A stretch of 7,683 bases of DNA from Bacteroidales bacterium UBA5235 (GTDB lineage: Bacteria > Bacteroidota > Bacteroidia > Bacteroidales > VadinHA17): NCBI GenBank assembly GCA_002409145.1, contig DHUL01000022.1, forward strand, positions 1 to 7,683, written 5' to 3'. A model generated the notes under the pieces. The model worked only from the letters and a program-made list of their open reading frames with translations. It was not told the origin of the DNA and did no database searches. Numbering within the stretch: the stretch's first letter is position 1; each line of letters begins with the position of its first letter. This document shows, piece by piece, positions 1-6,076 of the stretch. A program made the position numbers and the translations under genes.

Positions 1-21
1 AAATCGCAAATCGCAAATCGC
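1..21. repeat. Tandem heptamer repeat AAATCGC, cut by window edge
   Basis: Three perfect consecutive copies of the 7-base unit AAATCGC occupy the first 21 bases, followed by a degenerate unit (ACATCTT). The array lies just beyond the stop codon of the SDR gene, so it is intergenic, and it probably continues to the left of the window. I see no coding or structural role. It is a simple short tandem repeat that could vary in copy number between strains. Confidence 0.7.
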
Positions 22-35
22 ACATCTTCAATTTC

Positions 36-950
36 TCAGATAGCGTACTGTACCCCTGTCATTGCCTCCGATACCTCCCAAAGCCTGGCGGCCAGGTCGG
101 GTTTATACAGTCTTGCCGGGTCATTGGTAAGCACGGGATAACCCCTGGTGTTCCCTGGCCCGTCAGGACCGATATACTCACCACCTCTCAGATCAGGATA
201 AGTGGCAGCATATACAGTGGGCAATGCTCCCATCGACGCGGGCTGTGCTACTATTCTCATGAGCGTCTTCGTCACCCTGCCTACCTCTCTTCCCGTGCCA
301 CGGGAGAGAAGATTTGTGACACTGATACCGGGATGACAGGCAACACTGATTGTCGATGACCCTGAACTCTCCAGTCTGTTCTGCAACTCCATCGCAAAAA
401 GGAGATTGGCAAGCTTGCTCTGGCGGTAGAATATCATAGGACTGTATCCTTTTGATCCGTCAAGGTTGTCAAAGAGGATCCTTGCCCTTCTGGCGGCAAT
501 ACTGCTGATGGTGACGATGCGTGACAGCGGTGTGTTCATCAGCACCGAAAGAAGCTGACCGGTAAGAGCAAAATGTCCGAGGTGGTTTGTGCCGAACTGA
601 AGTTCAAAGCCATCCTTTGTCCTTTTATAGGCCGGAAGCATCACCCCGGCATTGTTGATAAGCACATCAAGCCTTTCAAACTGTGCTATATAGTCCTCTG
701 CGAATCTTCTTACAGATTCAAGATCTGCCAGGTCAAGATTCATCACCGTCACCGGCCGGGATCCGTTCACGGGCCTGATCCTTGCTGCGGCTTTTTCCCC
801 TTTGTCCCTGTTCCTGACGGCAAGTACCACCTCAGCTCCTTTTGATGCGAGAATGGTGGCTGCCTCAAAACCTATCCCGTGTGATGATCCGGTAATTACT
901 ATCCTCTTTCCTTTCAGTTCTCCGATTCTCTCAGAAGTCCATTTATTCAT
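36..950 (-). CDS. SDR family NAD(P)-dependent oxidoreductase (retinol dehydrogenase-like)
   Basis: This is a 304-residue short-chain dehydrogenase/reductase with a Rossmann fold. The nucleotide-binding motif TGSSHGIG lies at residues 20-27, an acidic LDL at 72-74, NNAG at 99-102, a conserved Asn at 122, the catalytic Ser at about 150 and the YxxxK pair at Tyr175/Lys179. The full Asn-Ser-Tyr-Lys set is present, so it should be an active cytosolic oxidoreductase. The sequence after NNAG and the YRQSKLANLLFA stretch resemble the retinol dehydrogenase/WWOX/protochlorophyllide reductase-like branch. The substrate cannot be told from sequence. The length of about 300 residues fits that branch. It is transcribed alone, with a perfect TAnnTTTG box at 1000-1007 and a hairpin between that box and the start. 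The next gene upstream (DUF2490) reads in the same direction but lies 161 bases away. Sure of the family, unsure of the function. Confidence 0.93.
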   Translation of the reverse strand: MNKWTSERIGELKGKRIVITGSSHGIGFEAATILASKGAEVVLAVRNRDKGEKAAARIRPVNGSRPVTVMNLDLADLESVRRFAEDYIAQFERLDVLINNAGVMLPAYKRTKDGFELQFGTNHLGHFALTGQLLSVLMNTPLSRIVTISSIAARRARILFDNLDGSKGYSPMIFYRQSKLANLLFAMELQNRLESSGSSTISVACHPGISVTNLLSRGTGREVGRVTKTLMRIVAQPASMGALPTVYAATYPDLRGGEYIGPDGPGNTRGYPVLTNDPARLYKPDLAARLWEVSEAMTGVQYAI

Positions 951-961
951 GTCAGATATTC

Positions 962-988
962 AAAAAATAAAAAAACAGCCTGCGGCTG
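962..988 (-). terminator. Intrinsic terminator or leader attenuator upstream of the SDR gene
   Basis: On the minus strand a five-pair stem CAGCC/GGCTG with a GCA loop (988 to 976) is followed at once by T7, an A and T6. This is a good rho-independent terminator shape for leftward transcription. It could end the VTC-DUF4956-DUF2490 operon, whose last stop is at 1112. It also sits between the likely SDR promoter (1000-1007) and the SDR start at 950, so any transcript from that promoter must pass through it. Confidence 0.6.
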
Positions 989-999
989 AAAATCAGTCG

Positions 1000-1007
1000 C
1001 AAATATA
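1000..1007 (-). promoter_or_regulatory. Bacteroidota -7 box for the SDR gene
   Basis: The minus strand reads TATATTTG, a perfect match to the Bacteroidota -7 consensus TAnnTTTG. It lies about 50 bases upstream of the SDR start codon. No clear -33 TTTG is seen about 18-19 bases further upstream, so the promoter is probable rather than certain. A start of transcription near 995 would put the hairpin at 976-988 at the very 5' end of the mRNA. Confidence 0.5.
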
Positions 1008-1111
1008 AGGTAAATCATTAAGTTATGCCAGTGCACCGAAATGAAACAGTTGTCATGAAAGCATTAAATGCGGCGCTGACTGAATGAACCAGTCATGCTG
1101 ACGGCACTAAA

Positions 1112-1795
1112 CTAAAGCTTCACTGAATAAGTAACACCCAGAAGGTTTTCGAACGGAGGTTTGGTAACCCTGCTGTCGTTGTAGATATATTCGAGTCCGA
1201 ATGTATGCCTCTTGTTGAGCGTATATTCTATCCCGACCATGGATCTCCACTTGTCAGCAACAATTTCATTCGGGTTGGAAAGCTGCAGATGCATTTCTGC
1301 ATTTATGTATGGCTTGAGCGGGATACCCCTGACGTCATAGTCGAGCTCAAGCCTTACCCTCTGGTACCATTGCGGTTCCTTGTCCTCAGGATCTTCAATG
1401 TAAGTTTTGAACTGCTGCTGGATACGGTACCTGGCTGAAAAGGTGAAACGGGCAACCGATGGTGCAGTGCCCTTCATCTGAAAAAACCACCGGTGACGAG
1501 CGTGGAATTGATCGTCCTTCTCCTTCTGCTCAATGAATCTGTAGTAGATTCCTGCATTGAAGTAGTCATTGAACTTGTATCTCAATCCGGGTTCTATATA
1601 GAATTTTTCAATATTTCGAGCATTCTCATTTGTTCTTATACTGGCCTCAACGTCTGCTCTGAGATCATTCCAGATCTTTTTTTCAGCCTTGGCCTCGTAC
1701 CAGATGCCGTAATCGGTTTTTTGTCCCGCCGCAGCTACGGAGAACAACAGTGAAATAAAAATAATTGTTGTCTTCCTAATCATCGTCATTGTCAT
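1112..1795 (-). CDS. DUF2490 family outer-membrane beta-barrel protein
   Basis: The longest form has 227 residues. Three Met codons open it (MTMTM); the third, at 1783, gives the cleanest signal peptide, a short basic MIRK head followed by a hydrophobic run and a likely cut after AAAG-Q. The mature part is a series of alternating polar/hydrophobic strands rich in Tyr, Phe and Arg (for example LRYKFNDYFNAGIYYRF and FSARYRIQQQF) and ends in a strand, GVTYSVKL, as in outer-membrane barrels. The pattern fits DUF2490, a Bacteroidota outer-membrane family with no settled function. The start overlaps the end of the DUF4956 gene by 8 to 20 bases depending on the Met used, which suggests translational coupling. 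It is the last gene of the operon that starts with the VTC protein. Confidence 0.85.
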   Translation of the reverse strand: MTMTMIRKTTIIFISLLFSVAAAGQKTDYGIWYEAKAEKKIWNDLRADVEASIRTNENARNIEKFYIEPGLRYKFNDYFNAGIYYRFIEQKEKDDQFHARHRWFFQMKGTAPSVARFTFSARYRIQQQFKTYIEDPEDKEPQWYQRVRLELDYDVRGIPLKPYINAEMHLQLSNPNEIVADKWRSMVGIEYTLNKRHTFGLEYIYNDSRVTKPPFENLLGVTYSVKL

Positions 1796-2477
1796 CTGGT
1801 TTAATGAATCCGTTCTGGTCAGCCAGGTTTACGCTTCGTCCACTGTCCTCATAATAAATTATCATGCGGCAGGTGTCCTTCAGGAAATTAATCGCACCTA
1901 TCTCGACCTTCCTTATCTCTTTTATTCCTGTCCGCTGCTGCAGGTCAGCAATCATTTCGTCATACTTTTCCGGCACTATCAGGTTGATCTTTTCATAGAC
2001 TATTGACTTGGATGAGATATGCCTCAGCAGCCATACCTTCTCCAATCCCATTGTGATGAGAATTACCGCAAGGTTGGCAAAGATTATTTCCGGCATACCG
2101 GTACCTGCTGTAAGGGCATTTATCACTGAAATACCGATTACAAGGAAGAGGTAAGTCATCTCCTTGATGGGCATCGGGTTAGTACGGTATCTTATTATAC
2201 CGAAGATGGCAAACAGGCCAAGTGCAAATCCTATCTGAAGGCTGACGCTCTCAAGCAGGTAGCATAGCAGGAACACCACGCTTGAAATCAGAATGTATGT
2301 AAAGAGGTAATCCTTTCTCCTGGTTGTACTGTAATAAAGCCACCGTACCAGGATGAGCATCACCACAATGTTAATGCCAAACCGGAGCAACAACTCCGGC
2401 AGTCCTGCGAAGCTGAACATGTCCTGTCCGGCCTTGACTACACTGCTATCGGGCAGTGTCATTGCTGTAATATTCAT
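1776..2477 (-). CDS. DUF4956 inner-membrane protein
   Basis: This 233-residue protein has an N-terminal membrane half and a soluble C-terminal half. Hydrophobic segments lie at roughly residues 28-48, 56-78, 80-95, 106-122 and 128-145. The stretch LGLFAIFGIIRYRT followed by PIKEMTYLFLVIGISV is the hallmark of DUF4956. The soluble tail contains KINLIVPEKYDEMI and ends in a run of acidic residues (DDNDDD). The family is widely found beside VTC-domain proteins, as here, and is thought to be their membrane partner; the biochemical role is not established. Its start overlaps the end of the VTC gene by 32 bases (17 if the second Met is used), and its last codons encode the start of the DUF2490 gene, so all three are probably translationally coupled. 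Confidence 0.9.
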   Translation of the reverse strand: MNITAMTLPDSSVVKAGQDMFSFAGLPELLLRFGINIVVMLILVRWLYYSTTRRKDYLFTYILISSVVFLLCYLLESVSLQIGFALGLFAIFGIIRYRTNPMPIKEMTYLFLVIGISVINALTAGTGMPEIIFANLAVILITMGLEKVWLLRHISSKSIVYEKINLIVPEKYDEMIADLQQRTGIKEIRKVEIGAINFLKDTCRMIIYYEDSGRSVNLADQNGFIKPDDNDDD

Positions 2478-3234
2478 CCCTGATCCTGTTAATTAGTAAA
2501 AACTTCGGTTTTATATTATTTTGCCTGGAAGTTCTGTTTACCAGCGCCATACCTGTTGCATACTTGCTGAATGCTGTCCTGCGCACACCCATCTCCTTGA
2601 GCATAAGAAAAAAGGGAGACATTGCCGTTGACTTGTCACTCTTGATCTCGGCAATGGCAAGGAACGGCATCATTACGCTGTCACCCATGAGATTGTTCCA
2701 TGCCAGGTTATAGTCGATTGTAATTCTCTCGGCCCGTTCCAGGCTCACAAGGGTGATGCGGGTAAAGGAAGTGTTAATGACAGGCTTAAGAGATACGAAT
2801 TCCGGAGAGACAAGTTCCCGGAGGAACTCCTTCGACTGCTCAATATGATTCATGTCACCGGGTTCCTTCTCAAGCCGTGATTTTCGTGTGCGACCTTTGT
2901 TCGATTTCTGTTTCACCTCCAGGAAGGTCAGTCCGTTCGATTCGTAAGTCCTGATCCTGACCTTCGTCCTGTTTAACTTCCCGGTTATGTGTTGTGTATA
3001 AAACATCAGGTCGGGAGTGTCAAAATATACTGTTTTGTATGAAAACTCCCTCATGTTTTCAATATCGAGAGCACAGTAATGCTTCTGCACCCTGCGGAGG
3101 AGATCCGGAAGCCTGCCTGCGGAAAAGAGATACTTGGTGTCCACACGGTTCATATACCTCACAGCTGAGATGCCATCGAGGTTCACCGGCTCAAAGCTTT
3201 CAAGTATCTTAACTATGTCTGACAATTTACTCAT
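2446..3234 (-). CDS. VTC-domain (polyphosphate polymerase-like) protein
   Basis: This 262-residue cytoplasmic protein has the triphosphate-tunnel fold of the VTC/CYTH group, the fold of the yeast Vtc4 polyphosphate polymerase. The expected tunnel residues are all visible: RVDTKY with Lys34, KVRIRTY with Arg93 and Arg95, LEVKQK with Glu106, Lys108 and Lys110, ERITIDY with Arg170, AEIKS with Glu196 and Lys198, and the terminal SKYATGMAL with Lys224. A catalytic enzyme using nucleotide triphosphate is therefore plausible, although the bacterial activity is inferred. The reading frame stays open upstream to an ATG at 3300, but a perfect -7 box at 3248-3255 lies inside that extension, so the ATG at 3234 (MSKLSDIV) is preferred. 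It is the first gene of a three-gene operon with DUF4956 and DUF2490 partners. Confidence 0.88.
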   Translation of the reverse strand: MSKLSDIVKILESFEPVNLDGISAVRYMNRVDTKYLFSAGRLPDLLRRVQKHYCALDIENMREFSYKTVYFDTPDLMFYTQHITGKLNRTKVRIRTYESNGLTFLEVKQKSNKGRTRKSRLEKEPGDMNHIEQSKEFLRELVSPEFVSLKPVINTSFTRITLVSLERAERITIDYNLAWNNLMGDSVMMPFLAIAEIKSDKSTAMSPFFLMLKEMGVRRTAFSKYATGMALVNRTSRQNNIKPKFLLINRIRDEYYSNDTAR

Positions 3235-3247
3235 TCCGGAATCCGCG

Positions 3248-3277
3248 CAAAGATAACAGACTTCGCGCAGGAAGAAA
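3248..3277 (-). promoter_or_regulatory. Promoter of the VTC-DUF4956-DUF2490 operon
   Basis: The minus strand carries TATCTTTG (3255 to 3248), a perfect Bacteroidota -7 box. It is preceded after 18 bases by TTTC (3277 to 3274), a one-mismatch -33 box. Transcription should start near 3243, only about ten bases before the ATG at 3234. This gives a very short leader and argues against the longer start at 3300. Confidence 0.65.
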
Positions 3278-3307
3278 GCTCTTTTCTTATGCCGGTGCAC
3301 TTAACCA

Positions 3308-3396
3308 GTAACGTCCCGGGAACCTGCAATATTTCACTCCGTGCCATTCTCCCGGCAGTCTGTTACTCCATCCCCGGTTAAATAACCGTTTTTTTT
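3308..3396 (+). ncRNA. Possible small RNA ending at an orphan terminator
   Basis: Between the VTC promoter and the DUF4870 gene, the plus strand shows nested pairing: GTAAC (3308-3312) with GTTAC (3362-3366), and CCGGGA (3316-3321) with TCCCGG (3350-3355). The terminator at 3375-3396 follows. No coding gene on the plus strand lies upstream of that terminator within the window. A small RNA of roughly 90-130 bases, divergent from the VTC operon, would explain it. I found no clean TAnnTTTG box for it, so this is tentative; antisense transcription through the VTC gene is the alternative. Confidence 0.3.
3375..3396 (+). terminator. Rho-independent terminator, rightward
   Basis: CGGTT (3375-3379) pairs with AACCG (3384-3388) around a four-base loop AAAT, and eight T residues follow directly (3389-3396). 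The T tract is on the plus strand only, so the terminator acts on rightward transcription. It does not serve the flanking genes, which both read leftward. Confidence 0.65.
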
Positions 3397-3436
3397 CAGA
3401 AGTGAGGCGATGGAGACGGCACTGTCTGCCATCGGA

Positions 3437-3748
3437 TCAGAATCCCCTGAACCATGCCTGGAACTGGTCGCCTAACCAGGGAACAGCCCTCTGCTCACCC
3501 TGAATTGACCAGATGAGACTCATAAGCCAGCCCACAAACAGGAGGATGCCGCCCACAGCCCAGATCACCGGACCGACAATAGGCAGGACGCGCAGAACTG
3601 TTAATGCCAGCCAGCCAATGATGAATCCGAGGTTCTGCCTGATATAAAAACTGGCCATCTCCTCCTTTTTGCTTGAATTGACAATAAGGGCAATTATCCA
3701 CCCGATGACAAACAGGTGTGAAACAATGGCCTTTGTCTTTGCATCCAT
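3437..3748 (-). CDS. Small DUF4870/Tic20-like membrane protein
   Basis: This 103-residue protein is almost entirely membrane-embedded, with hydrophobic segments at about residues 7-24, 39-56 and 58-82. The motif ASFYIRQNLG (33-40) after the first segment and the short C-terminal tail with PWLGD (90-94) are typical of the DUF4870/Tic20-like family, often annotated as an import component by distant similarity to chloroplast Tic20. That transport role is not shown for bacteria. The gene stands alone, with a perfect -7 box at 3771-3778 about 23 bases upstream of its ATG. It is divergent from the EamA gene. Family assignment is fairly secure, function unknown. Confidence 0.82.
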   Translation of the reverse strand: MDAKTKAIVSHLFVIGWIIALIVNSSKKEEMASFYIRQNLGFIIGWLALTVLRVLPIVGPVIWAVGGILLFVGWLMSLIWSIQGEQRAVPWLGDQFQAWFRGF

Positions 3749-3770
3749 AGTATTGTGATTTAGGTTTTTC

Positions 3771-3778
3771 CAAAAATA
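3771..3778 (-). promoter_or_regulatory. -7 box for the DUF4870-like gene
   Basis: The minus strand reads TATTTTTG, matching TAnnTTTG exactly, 23 bases ahead of the ATG at 3748. No convincing -33 TTTG is seen. It forms a back-to-back pair with the rightward box at 3813-3820. Confidence 0.6.
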
Positions 3779-3812
3779 GCCATAAAAGCATTACAGGGTC
3801 CGTACGATTATA

Positions 3813-3820
3813 TATTTTTG
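3813..3820 (+). promoter_or_regulatory. -7 box for the EamA transporter gene
   Basis: TATTTTTG matches the Bacteroidota -7 consensus exactly and lies 19 bases before the ATG at 3840. The expected -33 position holds only a weak match (TTAC at 3791-3794). The identical octamer drives the divergent neighbour. Confidence 0.62.
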
Positions 3821-3839
3821 TGCGCTGAAATTTCAGGGC

Positions 3840-4742
3840 ATGAATTATATTACGTCTCACACAGGGGAGTTTGCCGCTCTGGCAGTGGCGATCTTCTGGA
3901 CCGTTACCGCGCTGGCATTCGAGTCAGCCAGCCGAAAGGTCGGATCCCTTACTGTCAACATCCTAAGGCTGAGCCTGGCTTTCTTCTTCATCGGGATCTA
4001 TACTCTCATTGCCCGCGGTCATTTCCTTCCCCTCGATGCCAGCACACACAACTGGATATGGCTCGGTCTCTCAGGTATAGTAGGACTGGTACTGGGCGAT
4101 TACTTCCTGTTCCGCTCCTATCCGCTCATCGGATCCAGGTTCGCGATGCTGATCATGACCCTTGCTCCTCCTCTTGCTGCCATATTTGGATATTTCATCC
4201 TTGGGGAGTCGCTTAACCTCATTCAGGCAATAGGTATGATCATTGTGATCTTCGGCATAAGCCTGGCAATCTTCAAAAAACCTGTAAAAGGAGAAAGACT
4301 CTCAATAAAGATAGCACCTGCGGGATTGCTGTTTGCATTCATCGGAGCCATTGGCCAGGGACTCGGAATTGTGCTCAGCAAGTATGGCATGGAAGAGTAT
4401 AATGCATTTGCTTCCACCCAGATACGAATAATTGCAGGATTTATCGGCTTCTCAGTTATAATCACCCTTCTGAGACGGTGGGGAAATGTTGCAGCAGCTT
4501 TGAAAAATCCACCTGCCATGAAGGCACTGCTGGTGGGAGCATTCTTTGGCCCCTTCCTGGGCATCTCATTTTCACTTCTTTCAGTCAAACACACCCAGGC
4601 TGGCATTGCATCAACCATAATGGCAATTGTGCCTGTGCTTATACTGGCTCCGTCAGCATGGATCTACAAGGAAAAGATCACTGCCGTTGAGATTGCAGGA
4701 GCGATCATCAGCGTGGCAGGCGTGGCTTTCTTCTTTATCTGA
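3840..4742 (+). CDS. EamA (DMT superfamily) membrane transporter
   Basis: This 300-residue protein has about ten hydrophobic segments in two EamA repeats, roughly residues 8-143 and 158-300, joined by a short basic linker (KKPVKGERLS, 146-155). Typical repeat features are the small-residue-rich membrane segments, the PPLAAIFGYFILGESL end of the first repeat and the matching PVLILAPSAWIYKEKIT near the end of the second. It is a full-length inner-membrane drug/metabolite-type permease. The substrate, which could be an amino acid, nucleotide or metabolite, cannot be told. The ATG at 3840 is supported by the -7 box at 3813-3820. The gene is monocistronic and converges with the GH18 gene across a gap of 62 bases in which I see no clear terminator. 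Confidence 0.92.
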   Translation: MNYITSHTGEFAALAVAIFWTVTALAFESASRKVGSLTVNILRLSLAFFFIGIYTLIARGHFLPLDASTHNWIWLGLSGIVGLVLGDYFLFRSYPLIGSRFAMLIMTLAPPLAAIFGYFILGESLNLIQAIGMIIVIFGISLAIFKKPVKGERLSIKIAPAGLLFAFIGAIGQGLGIVLSKYGMEEYNAFASTQIRIIAGFIGFSVIITLLRRWGNVAAALKNPPAMKALLVGAFFGPFLGISFSLLSVKHTQAGIASTIMAIVPVLILAPSAWIYKEKITAVEIAGAIISVAGVAFFFI

Positions 4743-4804
4743 TTGCCCTGTTTCCTGAGAATTCGCAAAAAAGCTTCACCCCGGTCAGCCTGTATCCCGG
4801 TCCC

Positions 4805-5956
4805 TTATTCCTGTCCGGCCTTCAGCCCGTCAGTTATTGCCTGCAGTAGCATTCCGCCAACATCCTCGGTGTACTCCCAGAACATGACGCCGCCCAGCCC
4901 TTTTTCCCTTACATACTTCATCCTGGCAGCAATAGAGGTCACATCCTCGTATGAGACAAATACCGAATCACGCTCATTCCAAAGGAAAGGTGATACAGCC
5001 GATGAGTCATAGAATCTTTTAAAGGCAGGATTGTCAAGCGCTTCAAGAACTTCAGTGTAAGGCATACCGGCTCCTGTTGTGGTGGCTCCCCGGTAAAGAC
5101 CGTTGTTTACCGGCTCAACCCCACTCCATATCCTGCCATAGAACGGAATCCCGATATTCAGTTTTTCCGGTGGCACACCAGCTTTCAGGTGCAGTTCAAC
5201 AGCCCTGTCGGTGGCATCACCGTCAGGCATATCAAACGATGAGAGGTGCAGGTTGGCATGGTGCCCCGTCTGATAGCTTGCACCGTGATGAAAATCATAG
5301 GTCATGATATTGATGAAATCGAGATATTGTGAGAGCGGCCCGAGCTCGGTATTGGCTGCATAGAGCTCACTGGCGCCGGTAGCAATGGTCAGGAGGTATT
5401 TATCCCTCCTTCCCTCTGCCGCTGCCAGGGAGTCAATATGCTTCCTGACACACTCAAGCATAAGGGTAAAGTTGTGCACGTCTTCAGGCCTGTAAGTATT
5501 TCCGGCTCCCGGATGATTCGGGTATTCCCAGTCAATGTCAATACCGTCAAGGGAATACTCCTTTATGAACCTTGCGGCACTGGCCGCGAAACGGTTACGG
5601 GAAGAATCAGTAAGCGCCGCATCGGAGAAGTTGCCTGACCATCCCCACCCTCCTACGGAGACGAGGATCTTAAGATCAGGATTGATCTTCTTCAGTGCAG
5701 ACAGGGCACTGATATCCTCCGCGTTCATATCTGTGTTATCAATGCCTTCACTTCCGAACATCACCTCACCGTTTATGATATTTGCAAAGGCATAGTTGAT
5801 GTGAGTCAGGCTTGATGCATTGATCCGGGAAAAATCGAAGTTCCTGAAGCCGGCCACGTACCCGACAACCATATAATCAGGTGAGGTGTTTCTGCTGCCG
5901 CAGGACAGAGCAAAGATTGACAGGCAGGTCAGGATAATGGCGAGGTTTCTTTTCAT
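4805..5956 (-). CDS. Glycoside hydrolase family 18 lipoprotein (chitinase-like)
   Basis: This 383-residue GH18 enzyme hydrolyses beta-1,4-linked N-acetylglucosamine chains such as chitin or N-glycan cores. It opens with a lipoprotein signal (MKRN, hydrophobic run, then ALSC with Cys19). The residues after the Cys (GSRNTS) lack the acidic surface-export tag common in Bacteroidota, so a periplasm-facing location is possible. The barrel shows SVGG at 100-103, the catalytic DGIDIDWE at 137-144 (DxxDxDxE, acid Glu144), MTYD at 218-221 and the conserved Trp360 in MFWEYTED. All catalytic residues are intact. There is no carbohydrate-binding domain. It could be a chitinase or an endo-beta-N-acetylglucosaminidase; MTYD and the chitinase-like barrel lean to the former. 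It diverges from the GH130 gene across 120 bases; no clean -7 box is seen on its side. Confidence 0.92.
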   Translation of the reverse strand: MKRNLAIILTCLSIFALSCGSRNTSPDYMVVGYVAGFRNFDFSRINASSLTHINYAFANIINGEVMFGSEGIDNTDMNAEDISALSALKKINPDLKILVSVGGWGWSGNFSDAALTDSSRNRFAASAARFIKEYSLDGIDIDWEYPNHPGAGNTYRPEDVHNFTLMLECVRKHIDSLAAAEGRRDKYLLTIATGASELYAANTELGPLSQYLDFINIMTYDFHHGASYQTGHHANLHLSSFDMPDGDATDRAVELHLKAGVPPEKLNIGIPFYGRIWSGVEPVNNGLYRGATTTGAGMPYTEVLEALDNPAFKRFYDSSAVSPFLWNERDSVFVSYEDVTSIAARMKYVREKGLGGVMFWEYTEDVGGMLLQAITDGLKAGQE

Positions 5957-6048
5957 ACTCTCAGAATTATTTGGGTTATCGCAATTTATAAAAAATTACA
6001 AATGCATCACGTTCAAGGCAATCAGGACCTATCATTTGCGTTATCCGT

Positions 6049-6056
6049 TATATTTG
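6049..6056 (+). promoter_or_regulatory. -7 box for the GH130 gene
   Basis: TATATTTG fits TAnnTTTG exactly and lies 20 bases before the ATG at 6077. It excludes the earlier in-frame ATG at 6002, which is upstream of the promoter. No good -33 element is visible. Confidence 0.6.
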
Positions 6057-6075
6057 TTCCGGAAAAACCGGCAAC
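6056..6075 (+). promoter_or_regulatory. Leader hairpin immediately before the GH130 start codon
   Basis: GTTCCGG (6056-6062) pairs with CCGG-c-AAC (6068-6075) around an AAAAA loop, giving seven pairs with one bulged C. It ends two bases before the ATG. With transcription expected near 6060, the hairpin would form nearly the whole leader and could affect mRNA stability or ribosome access. Confidence 0.4.
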
Positions 6076-6076
6076 A

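Noticed and set aside
1077..1095. Six-pair hairpin TGACTG/CAGTCA downstream of the DUF2490 stop
   Set aside because: No T tract follows on either strand, so it is not supported as a terminator; the better candidate is at 962-988.
3235..3300. N-terminal extension of the VTC protein from an ATG at 3300
   Set aside because: The extension contains the operon's perfect -7 box, and its cysteine-containing sequence does not look like the VTC family start; ATG 3234 fits the promoter.
4743..5012. Plus-strand ORF opposite the GH18 gene end
   Set aside because: It lies over the C-terminal coding part of GH18 on the other strand, has no recognisable domain and no promoter, and reads as a shadow frame.
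6002..6076. Longer start of the GH130 gene at 6002
   Set aside because: It lies upstream of the -7 box at 6049-6056, and the recalled B. fragilis homologue starts at the position equivalent to 6077.
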